13,923 bases of DNA from contig CAIOLV010000002.1 in NCBI GenBank assembly GCA_903859225.1, forward strand, positions 1 to 13,923. Reading direction: 5' to 3'. The notes below the pieces were generated by a model. It was not told where the DNA came from. It worked only from the letters and a program-made list of their open reading frames with translations, and made no database searches. Source of the stretch: an uncultured bacterium (GTDB taxonomy: Bacteria; Bipolaricaulota; Bipolaricaulia; UBA7950; UBA9294). A program made the position numbers and the translations under genes. Shown piece after piece: positions 1 through 6,686 of this stretch. The stretch's first letter is position 1. Each line of letters starts with the position of its first letter.

Positions 1-930
1 CGTCGAGCCAGGTCGCTCGAAGGCGGTGCGGATTCGGGCGATCTCTTCGTCGATGAGTTCCTCAACGAACGGCTCAGGCAGCGGAAGCGTCGTCTGCGTG
101 ACCAGGGCGTCGAGCAATTCCGTTTCGACGGCGTGGCGATGTCGTTCGGCGCGACCCTCGGTGAGCCGTCGGCGGACGTCGTCGCGCAACGCATCGAGCG
201 ACTCGAACCCTGCATCCTTCGCCAACTCGTCATCGAGCGCGGGAAGGACGACCTGGCGCGGCCCGACGATCGTGAGCGTCGTCTGGAGCCGCTTGCCGTC
301 CTCGTGGGACACATCGACGTCGACCGCCTCGCCGACCTTCTTCCCGACGAGAGCGCGGGTGATCGGGTTCTCCGTCTCGGCTCGCGTGTCCCAGTCCTCG
401 TTCTTCTCGCGAACTCGGACGATGTCGCCCTCGGCCACCGTGTCGCCCTCGCGTTCAGCGAGCACGCCAAACTGGCCCTGGATCTCGGACAGAGCCTGCG
501 CTACGTCCTCATCAGAGACGGCGCGCACACGGGGAACGGAAACCTCCAGTCCTCGGTACGGGGGGAGCTGGACGTTCGGCAGGATGGCAAACGATGCCTG
601 GAACACGAGACCGCCGTCCAGGCTGCGAGGCATCTCCTCCACCTTCGGCGTAGAGACGGGGTGGAGATCCAGTTCGGCCAGAGCGGCGGGAAGGTGCTTG
701 CGTTCGAGCGCTTCCGTCGCTTCGAGGACGAAGGCCTCTTTTCCAAACCGCGTCTCGAGCACGTTCCGCGGCACGTGCCCCTTGCGGAAGCCGGGGATGC
801 TCAGCTCGTTCGCGTACTCTACGTAGACGGCTTCGATCTCTTTCGCTAGGTCCTCTTGGGAAATGGCGACGCGTACGGTCGCGGCCGTGTCATCGCGCGC
901 TGCAATCTCATACTGAGTGTTGTTCGGCAT
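1..930 (-). CDS. tig: Trigger factor, ribosome-associated chaperone (3' end cut by window)
   Basis: The 310 visible residues match trigger factor, the bacterial chaperone that docks at the ribosome exit tunnel and shelters nascent chains. The N-terminal ribosome-binding domain (about 1-115) carries the family signature GFRKGHVP at residues 47-54, which contacts the large subunit. A PPIase-like domain follows (about 155-228, with EGDTVAEGDIV), then the start of the helical C-terminal arm domain (229 on). The usual length is about 430 residues, so about 120 C-terminal residues lie beyond the left edge; the frame is open to base 1. The ATG at 930 is preceded by GGAG at a normal distance and by a strong promoter (963-991), so this gene can be transcribed separately from the M50/rqcH pair upstream. 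Recognition rests on the signature and the domain order, and I am very sure of it. Confidence 0.96.
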   Translation of the reverse strand, partial: MPNNTQYEIAARDDTAATVRVAISQEDLAKEIEAVYVEYANELSIPGFRKGHVPRNVLETRFGKEAFVLEATEALERKHLPAALAELDLHPVSTPKVEEMPRSLDGGLVFQASFAILPNVQLPPYRGLEVSVPRVRAVSDEDVAQALSEIQGQFGVLAEREGDTVAEGDIVRVREKNEDWDTRAETENPITRALVGKKVGEAVDVDVSHEDGKRLQTTLTIVGPRQVVLPALDDELAKDAGFESLDALRDDVRRRLTEGRAERHRHAVETELLDALVTQTTLPLPEPFVEELIDEEIARIRTAFERPGST

Positions 931-962
931 TCTGCTCCGTGTTTCCTTTGATTCGAGCGCGA

Positions 963-991
963 ATTATACGCAGCCGTAAGGCGGTGGGCAA
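963..991 (-). promoter_or_regulatory. Sigma70-type promoter of trigger factor
   Basis: Read on the minus strand, TTGCCC (991-986) is followed by a 17-base spacer and a perfect TATAAT (968-963). Transcription would start near 956, giving a short leader of about 25 bases that contains the GGAG ribosome binding site of trigger factor. This is the best promoter match I found in the window. It is seen directly; activity is inferred. Confidence 0.75.
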
Positions 992-1018
992 GGAAACGCT
1001 GACCGGATCGGCGTCAGC
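990..1018 (-). terminator. Weak rho-independent terminator candidate after the M50 gene
   Basis: On the minus strand GCTGAC and GTCAGC (1018-1013 with 1003-998) can form a 6-bp stem with a 9-base loop, followed by GTTTCCTT. The stem is short and the T-tract is interrupted, so this is only a candidate for the end of the rqcH-M50 transcript. It sits directly before the -35 box of the trigger factor promoter. Confidence 0.35.
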
Positions 1019-1037
1019 CGCATCCGCGGGATCGGCG

Positions 1038-1754
1038 CTAGGTGAACATCGCGGTGAGCCAGTCGCCGCCGAGGAGCCATCCCCAGAGCGGGGCGATCCC
1101 CGCGAAGAGGAAGTCGAGACCTCCGAGGAAGATGATGAAGATCAGGATGATGAATCCGTATCGCTCGAGCGACAGCATGATCTTGCGTCCGCCGGGAGGA
1201 AGGAAGTACGTCAAGACGCGGGATCCGTCGAGCGGCGGAATGGGGATCAAGTTGAACGCGGCGAGGACGACGCAGTAGATGACGAACATGCCGAGGACGT
1301 AGAAGATGGCGTGAAGAGCGTTCGCGGCGAGACCGTATCGCAGGGCCACCGTCGTTCCCAAGGTCGGAATCGCCAGGAAGACGAGGCGGCACACGAGAGC
1401 CACCACGCCTCCGAGCGCCAGGTTGGCGCCGGGGCCGGCGAGCGCAACGTAGAGCATGCCGCGGAACGGGTTCTTGAAGTAGTTCGGGTTGACGGGAACC
1501 GGCTTTGCCCAGCCGAAGAAGATGGGATGTGCGGTCGGGGCGATGAGCTGGATGATCGCCAACGTGAGGGGGACGAGGATCGTTCCCACCGGATCGACAT
1601 GAGCCAGCGGATTCAGCGACAGGCGACCGCCGGTCTTCGCGGTGGGATCGCCGAGCCTTGCGGCCACGAAGCCATGCGCGACCTCGTGAAACACGATCGC
1701 CATGAACACGGCGATGAGCGATAGGATTACATTGAGGATGAGGTCGATGGTCAT
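1038..1754 (-). CDS. Peptidase M50 / site-2 protease family membrane metalloprotease
   Basis: A 238-residue polytopic membrane protein of the compact site-2 protease family, which cuts peptide bonds inside or next to the membrane with a zinc ion. Helix 1 contains HEVAH at 23-27 (the HExxH zinc motif). NPLAHVDPVG follows at 48-57, AGPGANL at 106-112, and NLIPIPPLDG at 168-177, whose Asp176 is the expected third zinc ligand. Five or six hydrophobic segments are visible. It lacks PDZ or CBS domains, as in the short YwhC-like members. The ATG at 1754 overlaps the TGA of the upstream NFACT gene as ATGA, which fixes this start and suggests translational coupling; the same frame extends upstream, but that stretch is arginine-rich shadow of the NFACT gene. 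The substrate is unknown. Confidence 0.93.
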   Translation of the reverse strand: MTIDLILNVILSLIAVFMAIVFHEVAHGFVAARLGDPTAKTGGRLSLNPLAHVDPVGTILVPLTLAIIQLIAPTAHPIFFGWAKPVPVNPNYFKNPFRGMLYVALAGPGANLALGGVVALVCRLVFLAIPTLGTTVALRYGLAANALHAIFYVLGMFVIYCVVLAAFNLIPIPPLDGSRVLTYFLPPGGRKIMLSLERYGFIILIFIIFLGGLDFLFAGIAPLWGWLLGGDWLTAMFT

Positions 1755-3352
1755 TGCGTCTCCTGCAATTCGACGGTCAGTGTACTCTCGTTCGTGACGA
1801 TTGCCAGTCCAGGAGCGCCACCGCGCGGCTTGCGCACGTGGCGCGCTTCGGCGCACGTGACGGCCACCTTGCCGCGACGATCGGCCTTCGAGTAGCGCGC
1901 GGCCAGGCGCGCCGCGGCCTCGACCACCTGAGGAGGCGGCGCGTCGCGCCCGTCGACGCAGACGATGACGTGCGACCCCGCCACGTCGCGCGCGTGCAGC
2001 CACAGATCGCGCGGCCTCGCTCGGCGCATCAGTTCGTCGTTCTGCTTTGCGCTGCGGCCGACGAGAATCGTGTAGCCCTCGACGTCGAATTGGCGAGGGG
2101 AGGTCGCCGAGGGCTCCTGCCGCACGCGCCGGCGAGACGAAGGAGCGTCGAGGATCGCGTCGTCAACGTCGCGACCCGATTCGAGGTCGTCGAGCGCGCC
2201 GCGGAGCTTGGCCAGATTCGCCTCGACGCGACGCAGCCGCGCCATGACCGTCGGCCGCCCACGATCGAGCTTTCGCGCCTTCTTGTAGAGAGCCTGCGCG
2301 TTCTCCATGCCGTTCAGGCGGGGCGCAAGGGAGAACGCGAGCCATTCGCCGTCGACCGGATGCTCGCCGGCCACGGCCGTCGCGCCGCGCCCGAGGTCGG
2401 CGGCGTGCAGCATCAGGAAGTCGGCGCGGCGGCGGAGCTCGGCGGCCGTGTCGGCCGCGTCGAGCCATTGGTGGAGCGCTCGCGCCGTGCGCGTCGCGCG
2501 GGCCATCGCCTGGAGGATTCCATCCCGCAACGAGCGCTCGGTATCCTCCGTGTCCGCGGCGGCCCCGTCGCGCGTGGCGAGGTCGAGGGCTTGGCCGAAC
2601 GAGGGCGCTGGAGTCGCTTCGCTGGGCGGTAGGTAGAACGTCGCGGTCCCGAGGGCCGCGTCGAAGTGCGGCCGCGGATGCTCGACATCGGCCACGAGGA
2701 TATCGAGCGTCGCCTTGATCCGCGCCGGCTCGTTCGCGTCCTCCGGGAGCGCGGCAGCAAGAAGGACGAGGTCCTCGGCCGTCTGTCGGCCGACCCCGTG
2801 GAGACCGCGGGCGAGCGCGCGGGCGGGAGTGTCCGATGCGAGAAGGCCGGCTAGAGCTTCAACTGTGACCGTAGCGGGATCCTGCTTCTCTTGTCCGAGT
2901 ACGGGCGTGTACGGCCGCCCGACCGGATTGCGCGGATCACGGCGGAGCGACCCCAGGACGACGCTCTCCGAGTCAAGAAGGAGAAGATTTCCGCGCACGC
3001 CCGTCAGTTCTGCGACCAGGGTGCTCTCGTGGCGCTCGCCCTCGTCGCTGCGGACGGCAGCTAACGACACTGTCCGTTCCCACGAGGTCTGGCGAATCGA
3101 ACGAATCCGCGCTCCGCGCAGGTGCTTTCGCAGTTGCATCACGAAGCTCGACGGCCGTTCGGGGTTTCGGAATGCGAGCCCTGTGCAATGGATGTCCGCT
3201 GTGCGGGGAGACAAGAGGAGCACGTGTTGTCCGACTCCGAACACGCCGAGGAGGAATAGGCCCGGTCGCGGTTCGTGCACCGTGCGCACGACCGCGCCTT
3301 CGGCGATGCGACGGATCTCCACGAGCGAAGCGGCAATCGCCAGACCGTCCAT
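1751..3352 (-). CDS. rqcH: NFACT family protein, RqcH-like ribosome quality-control factor
   Basis: A 533-residue NFACT protein (Rqc2/RqcH/FbpA family). RqcH binds split 50S subunits carrying stalled nascent chains and recruits tRNA-Ala to add a C-terminal alanine tail that marks the chain for degradation. The order is an NFACT-N domain (about 1-165), a helix-hairpin-helix piece (176-200, GLHGVGRQTAEDLVLLAA), coiled-coil arms (about 275-400, with NGMENAQALYKKARKLDRG), and an NFACT-R domain (420-528, with VGRSAKQNDE, LWLHARDVAGSHVIV and YSKADRRGKVAV). The Asp-Arg pair of NFACT-N, needed for tailing in characterised RqcH, aligns with Glu92-Arg93 here. GGAGGG lies just before the ATG at 3352. 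A TACAAT hexamer (3403-3398 on this strand) could be its -10 box. The family is certain; tailing activity is inferred. Confidence 0.94.
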   Translation of the reverse strand: MDGLAIAASLVEIRRIAEGAVVRTVHEPRPGLFLLGVFGVGQHVLLLSPRTADIHCTGLAFRNPERPSSFVMQLRKHLRGARIRSIRQTSWERTVSLAAVRSDEGERHESTLVAELTGVRGNLLLLDSESVVLGSLRRDPRNPVGRPYTPVLGQEKQDPATVTVEALAGLLASDTPARALARGLHGVGRQTAEDLVLLAAALPEDANEPARIKATLDILVADVEHPRPHFDAALGTATFYLPPSEATPAPSFGQALDLATRDGAAADTEDTERSLRDGILQAMARATRTARALHQWLDAADTAAELRRRADFLMLHAADLGRGATAVAGEHPVDGEWLAFSLAPRLNGMENAQALYKKARKLDRGRPTVMARLRRVEANLAKLRGALDDLESGRDVDDAILDAPSSRRRVRQEPSATSPRQFDVEGYTILVGRSAKQNDELMRRARPRDLWLHARDVAGSHVIVCVDGRDAPPPQVVEAAARLAARYSKADRRGKVAVTCAEARHVRKPRGGAPGLAIVTNESTLTVELQETQ

Positions 3353-3363
3353 CAGCCCTCCGG

Positions 3364-3392
3364 TTGCAGATCCCCAGACCCCCAGCTATACT
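3364..3392 (+). promoter_or_regulatory. Promoter of tRNA-Thr
   Basis: TTGCAG (3364-3369) is followed by a 17-base spacer and TATACT (3387-3392). Transcription would begin near 3398-3400, a few bases before the mature tRNA 5' end at 3406. The promoter lies in the 53-base gap shared with the divergent rqcH gene, so the two transcription units may influence each other. Confidence 0.6.
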
Positions 3393-3405
3393 GCGCCATT
3401 GTAAC

Positions 3406-3481
3406 GCCGGCGTAGCTCAGCCGGTAGAGCTACGGTTTCGTAAACCGTGGGTCACAGGTTCGATTCCTGTCGCCGGCTCCA
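3406..3481 (+). tRNA. tRNA-Thr (anticodon CGU)
   Basis: A complete 76-base cloverleaf. The acceptor stem GCCGGCG pairs with CGCCGGC (3471-3477). The D arm has GCTC/GAGC. The anticodon stem ACGGT/ACCGT closes the 7-base loop TTCGTAA with anticodon CGT (CGU in RNA), which reads the threonine codon ACG. The T arm is ACAGG-TTCGATT-CCTGT. The discriminator base is T, and CCA is encoded at 3479-3481. There is no intron or mismatch. A promoter precedes it and a terminator hairpin follows directly. Confidence 0.96.
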
Positions 3482-3491
3482 GAAGCGTGAG

Positions 3492-3522
3492 GAACGCCCC
3501 CTCGTGGGGCGTTCTCTCTTTC
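3492..3522 (+). terminator. Rho-independent terminator after tRNA-Thr
   Basis: A perfect 9-bp stem, GAACGCCCC (3492-3500) with GGGGCGTTC (3506-3514), has a 5-base loop CTCGT and is followed by TCTCTTTC. It lies 10 bases after the encoded CCA, so it ends the tRNA transcript. Confidence 0.82.
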
Positions 3523-3667
3523 GGGGGCAACTGCACTGCGTCGCTCAAGCGCGTCAAAACCCACTTAACTCCCCCGCCTGGGTTGCCTCACGATAGCCGG
3601 GCCGGACGCCCGAGGACAAGCCACGCCCAGCAGGTCGAGTCGGCTTTCTGGAAGACAGTGGGTGTGA

Positions 3668-3673
3668 TAGATT
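3668..3673 (+). promoter_or_regulatory. Candidate extended -10 element just before the transglutaminase-like gene
   Basis: TGATAGATT (3665-3673) reads as an extended -10 box, TGn followed by TAGATT, ending only 6 bases before the ATG at 3680. Initiation about 7 bases downstream would fall on or next to the start codon and give a nearly leaderless mRNA. No good -35 box is present. Confidence 0.3.
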
Positions 3674-3679
3674 GGAGCC

Positions 3680-4423
3680 ATGAAACGGGTACTCATCATC
3701 CTCTGGCTGCTTGTCGTGACCGTTCCCGGTGTAGCACAGACGAATGGCGAGATCTTCCAGGCCCTTATTCAACTAGGAGGATCGGAGTCTGATTCTGTGA
3801 GAGAGCTGGAGGTCATGTACAGGTTCGATCAGGCTTGCGACTACGACAATCCTGTAACGCGCGGGTACGCGATGCAGATAGCCAAGCCCGCTTTGTCCAA
3901 TACCATAACGATCGCCCAGATATGCGACATCTTCGACGCTGTTCGCCCCCCGCACTGGTCGTACTTCCCAGACCCATACGGTCTATTCGATACAATCGCC
4001 AAAGCAAGCGACTCCATCTCGCTTGGACTCAAGGGGGATTGTGATGACTTCGCCGTGCTGGTCGCGTCATGCATTCGGGCGATCGGAGGCGCTTGCCGGA
4101 TCTTCGTAGTGGAAGGCAGTCCGTCCGGTCACGCATTTGCAGCGGTCTTCGTAGGAGACTCGGCCTCAGGTAACAAGATTGGTGAGTACATACGGCAACG
4201 CTACAAGGTGGTGAGGGATCCTATCTACGGGCGGTTTGCAGAGGGTGAAGGGTGGTGGCTTCCACTGGATTGGGGCGGGACTCCTCCAGACTGGACCGAT
4301 GCGTATCCTGGCCGTCAGCCAGTCCTTGACCCTGATACAGCATCCCATGCCTTCTCGGTACCCGGCTTCAGCCTTGCAGCCAGATTTGCGAGAGTGCCGC
4401 TGCCCATCCCCGTTATCCCGTAG
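3680..4423 (+). CDS. Secreted transglutaminase-like (papain-fold) protein
   Basis: A 247-residue protein with an N-terminal signal peptide (hydrophobic stretch 4-18, likely cleavage after VAQ at 18-20), so it acts outside the cytoplasm. The core reads KGDCDDFAVLVAS (118-130), GHAFAAVFVG (150-159) and WWLPLDW (192-198). These give Cys121, His151 and Asp197 in the order and spacing of the transglutaminase-like catalytic triad, used in bacteria mostly by cysteine peptidases and amidases. The C-terminal 45 residues look like a tail without a recognisable domain. The substrate is unknown. GGAG is only 2 bases before the ATG, too close for ordinary initiation. The coding sequence is less GC-rich than the flanking housekeeping genes. 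The fold is inferred from motifs; the enzyme activity is unproven. Confidence 0.85.
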   Translation: MKRVLIILWLLVVTVPGVAQTNGEIFQALIQLGGSESDSVRELEVMYRFDQACDYDNPVTRGYAMQIAKPALSNTITIAQICDIFDAVRPPHWSYFPDPYGLFDTIAKASDSISLGLKGDCDDFAVLVASCIRAIGGACRIFVVEGSPSGHAFAAVFVGDSASGNKIGEYIRQRYKVVRDPIYGRFAEGEGWWLPLDWGGTPPDWTDAYPGRQPVLDPDTASHAFSVPGFSLAARFARVPLPIPVIP

Positions 4424-4939
4424 TGGTGGAGTGCCGTCTGGCTCCCGCCGATCTGCCAAACGCTCTGTTGCCTTCGCCGTGTCTCCGTCCTGGCGGAGCG
4501 ACACACGCGGCGGTGGCCAGTCCGTGAACCGAAATCATCGACGCCCTCAAGAAACCATCGCTGTCGGCCGATCTCAAAGCGCAGCGCGTGACGGGTTGAT
4601 CCCTCGTCGAATGTGTAGAGCAGTCCTGCGCTGGACCACTTCACGCGGGGACGAGACGCAAGGTCGATCCGTCGGCCCTGCCGCTTGATCGCCGTACAGC
4701 CGGATAGGAGAGAACGTCCTTGTACTCTACAAGAGCGCCCACGTCCGCATCGACCCACATAACCTTCAGTGCAGCCGGTGAATACCGTCGTGACTACTTG
4801 GCGGACAGGCCTGGAAAGCTCCGCTGTCCCATTGGCCGTTCCTGCGCCAAGGAGAGAAGAGGAGCCACGCCGCCGGCGGATTGTGCAGCTCTTGAGGCCG
4901 TTCGTCGCGTTGCGATCGCAGCAAACTGAGAGCGAGGAG
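4424..4939. other. 516-base stretch without an intact gene
   Basis: This lies between the 3' ends of two convergent genes. I see no intact reading frame with a good start, no terminator with a T-tract and no RNA gene. The minus strand has patches of protein-like sequence in two frames, listed separately as a possible decayed gene. A short palindrome, TGCGATCGCA, occurs at about 4911-4920. Confidence 0.5.
4500..4790 (-). pseudogene. Possible remnant of a decayed gene (two frames)
   Basis: On the minus strand, one frame reads VMWVDADVGALVEYKDVL and SYPAVRR in about 4770-4690, then meets a stop near 4627. The next frame over reads VKWSSAGLLYTFDE, GSTRHALRFEIG and RQRWFLEGVDDFGS in about 4632-4530. 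Both have the alternation of hydrophobic, charged and aromatic residues expected of a real protein, unlike the arginine- and serine-rich shadows around them. Joined by one frameshift near 4690-4680 they would make a segment of about 75 residues. No start codon with a ribosome binding site and no recognised family was found. It could equally be chance. Confidence 0.28.
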
Positions 4940-5428
4940 CTATAACGTGAAGTTCGCGACTTGCTGTCCTCCGGTTTGCTGCGGCCAGGGTGACGAGAAA
5001 ACTCGGATGGTGAACTGCGAGCATCTGTTGGTGATGGGGTTGAAGCGTGTTCGGTTCGCATTGGCGAACCACGCAAGACCCTGATAGAAGGACCCAGGAT
5101 CGATCCGCTCGACCTGGCATGTGTACCCACCAGGCTGGATTTCGAGCCTAACGTTCATCCATGGGTCAGCGCCGTCATTCCATGCAGTGACTCCCACCCC
5201 AAGCCAGGACATTCTGGCGTTGGAGAGCTTCCCTGGAAAGGGATCGTGGCCGCTGTACCTGGCGAAGAGGAACACAGCGAATAGGGCGACAAGGACCCAA
5301 AACACGATTCTTCTGGCTGGCCACCGGGAGCGCGTGGATGGATTGAGCTGCTCTGACTTAGGTTCAAAAGGACGCGGGTTGTCCGGATCAGGCTCAAGGG
5401 GAGGGCGTAGCCAGTCACGCTTTGGCAT
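4940..5428 (-). CDS. Single-pass membrane protein of unknown function
   Basis: A 162-residue protein. A proline- and acid-rich cytoplasmic N-terminus (1-36, with PPLEPDPDNPRP) is followed by an Arg-Arg pair and one transmembrane helix (41-57, IVFWVLVALFAVFLFAR). A mostly polar, probably extracytoplasmic domain follows, with Cys104 and Cys136 that could form a disulfide. I do not recognise the family. The start is uncertain: the ATG at 5428 has GGAGG only one base away, while an ATG at 5479 would add 17 residues but has no ribosome binding site. It converges with the transglutaminase-like gene across a 516-base gap. No partner gene is adjacent on its strand. Confidence 0.6.
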   Translation of the reverse strand: MPKRDWLRPPLEPDPDNPRPFEPKSEQLNPSTRSRWPARRIVFWVLVALFAVFLFARYSGHDPFPGKLSNARMSWLGVGVTAWNDGADPWMNVRLEIQPGGYTCQVERIDPGSFYQGLAWFANANRTRFNPITNRCSQFTIRVFSSPWPQQTGGQQVANFTL

Positions 5429-5924
5429 GCCTCCATTCTCGTCAGGGACCCGCAGACAGGCAAATCGCGAAGGTGACATCAGGCACAGGCGGCTTCATAC
5501 CAAATGGGCAACGGCGTTGCCACGTGCTAGGGCAGGACGCTGGCGTGTATCAGGCGAGACGAGTTGTGGTGTACCGGACGGACTCTGGGCGGGGATCTAG
5601 GCTCGCTCGCCTTTCCCGTTCCGCGTCGCCGTTCTCTTTGGCCGTCGGGTGCCCTGGGGACCTTCTCGACGAAACAAGACTCCCGCGGTTGCTGAAGCCA
5701 CCGCTCGCCCATGCTCAGTCCTCGGCAGGCGACTGCGGCGCGATCCATGGGCACTCCGTCGCTCTCGCACGAGGCAGGCTGCGCACCCGAGCTGATGGGG
5801 CCTCGCTGGATGTGGCCGATGTCAACCAGAGCCTAGGTGAACAACACGGTTGAGGTGGTGCGGGCGATGTATGCTGCCGAGCCGGATGCATGCGCGAGAG
5901 CGCAACGAGGCGGAGGAGGACGAG
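5429..5924. other. 496-base stretch without a convincing gene
   Basis: This lies between the divergent 5' ends of the membrane protein and the PIG-L gene. Open frames exist on both strands (for example a plus-strand frame of 143 codons, 5422-5853), but they lack ribosome binding sites, have shadow-like composition and show no family motif. It should contain the promoters of the two flanking genes; I find no convincing -35/-10 pair. No terminator or RNA gene was seen. Confidence 0.5.
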
Positions 5925-6590
5925 ATGACGAAGGCCATTGCGGTGGTCGCGCACTACGACGATGCGGTCATCTGGGCCGGCGGTGCGATCCGGCGGACGC
6001 ACGCTCTCGGCTGGGATTGGATGATCGTCTGCACCTGCGCGGTAGAGCCAAGTCGCCGCGGCTACTTCCTTGAATCCTGCGACGCGCTCGGCGCGCGCGG
6101 GGTCGCGCTCGAGTTCGTCGACCACCCGGACGGCGGTCCGTTCTCCCGGAACGCTCGCGAGGCGTTGTGTGCGGCTGTCCGCGAGGCTGCCCGGAGCGCC
6201 GCGCCAGACTGGGTCTTCACGCACAGCTTGGATCGGGACGGCGAGTATGGTCCTCACCCGAATCACTCCGAGGCCGCGGAGGCCATAGCCTCTCTTGCAG
6301 GCGAAGGGATCCTCAGAGTCAGCCAGATCGCCCACTTCGCCTACCGAAAGATGTACGGGGTCCCGGATCTCGGTCCCGTTGCCCGAAGCGAGGCGTCGCA
6401 CTACCTGCAGCTCGACTACGACGAGCTGAGATGGAAGGCGGAGTGGTGCGGCAAGGCGAACGACGTGGAGATGAGCGACCCCACCCTGGGCAAGAACACC
6501 TGGCTGAGAAGACTCGGCTGGCCTTGCCCTAACCCGGAGGCGTTCACAGGGACGGGTCTCAGGTTGCCCGCACCCTTCGTCGGGCAGTGA
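5925..6590 (+). CDS. PIG-L/LmbE family deacetylase
   Basis: A 221-residue member of the PIG-L (LmbE-like) zinc-dependent N-deacetylase family. Relatives remove acetyl groups from N-acetylglucosamine-type sugars in glycolipid, mycothiol and bacillithiol pathways. The N-terminal motif is AHYDDAV, giving His10, Asp12 and Asp13: Asp12 is the expected general base, and His10 and Asp13 the expected metal ligands. FTHSLDRDGEYGPHPNHSEA (98-117) supplies the downstream histidines, with His111-His114 as the HPxH motif. The usual AHPDDE has lost its Pro and Glu here, but all catalytic positions are present. The ATG at 5925 has GGAGG five bases upstream; the same frame extends 25 codons upstream without a ribosome binding site. 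It faces the racemase-family gene across 96 bases. The substrate is unknown. Confidence 0.88.
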   Translation: MTKAIAVVAHYDDAVIWAGGAIRRTHALGWDWMIVCTCAVEPSRRGYFLESCDALGARGVALEFVDHPDGGPFSRNAREALCAAVREAARSAAPDWVFTHSLDRDGEYGPHPNHSEAAEAIASLAGEGILRVSQIAHFAYRKMYGVPDLGPVARSEASHYLQLDYDELRWKAEWCGKANDVEMSDPTLGKNTWLRRLGWPCPNPEAFTGTGLRLPAPFVGQ

Positions 6591-6686
6591 CTTGACCTCG
6601 CTGTGCGGCCGGCTTCCAGGGCGCCTCGTCTTCTCCGCGCGAGCTCCCGCTGTTGGCGAGAGCGTCAGAAGCGTAGAAGAAGCCGA

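Noticed and set aside
939..1724. Plus-strand, acid-rich open frame of 261 codons over the M50 gene
   Set aside because: Its Glu/Asp/Arg-rich composition comes from reading the complement of the membrane protein; the minus strand has HEVAH and the other M50 motifs.
1755..2003. 83-codon upstream extension of the M50 reading frame
   Set aside because: It overlaps the conserved NFACT-R domain, is arginine-rich and has no membrane or protease features; the ATGA overlap gives a better start.
3461..3481. Insertion (att) site with a repeat of the tRNA-Thr 3' end downstream
   Set aside because: I looked for a second copy of the tRNA 3' end through 3482-8916 and found none; no integrase gene is present.
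4911..4920. Palindrome TGCGATCGCA, containing the cyanobacterial HIP1 octamer GCGATCGC
   Set aside because: I noticed only this copy, so it is no evidence for the repeat family or for a cyanobacterial origin.
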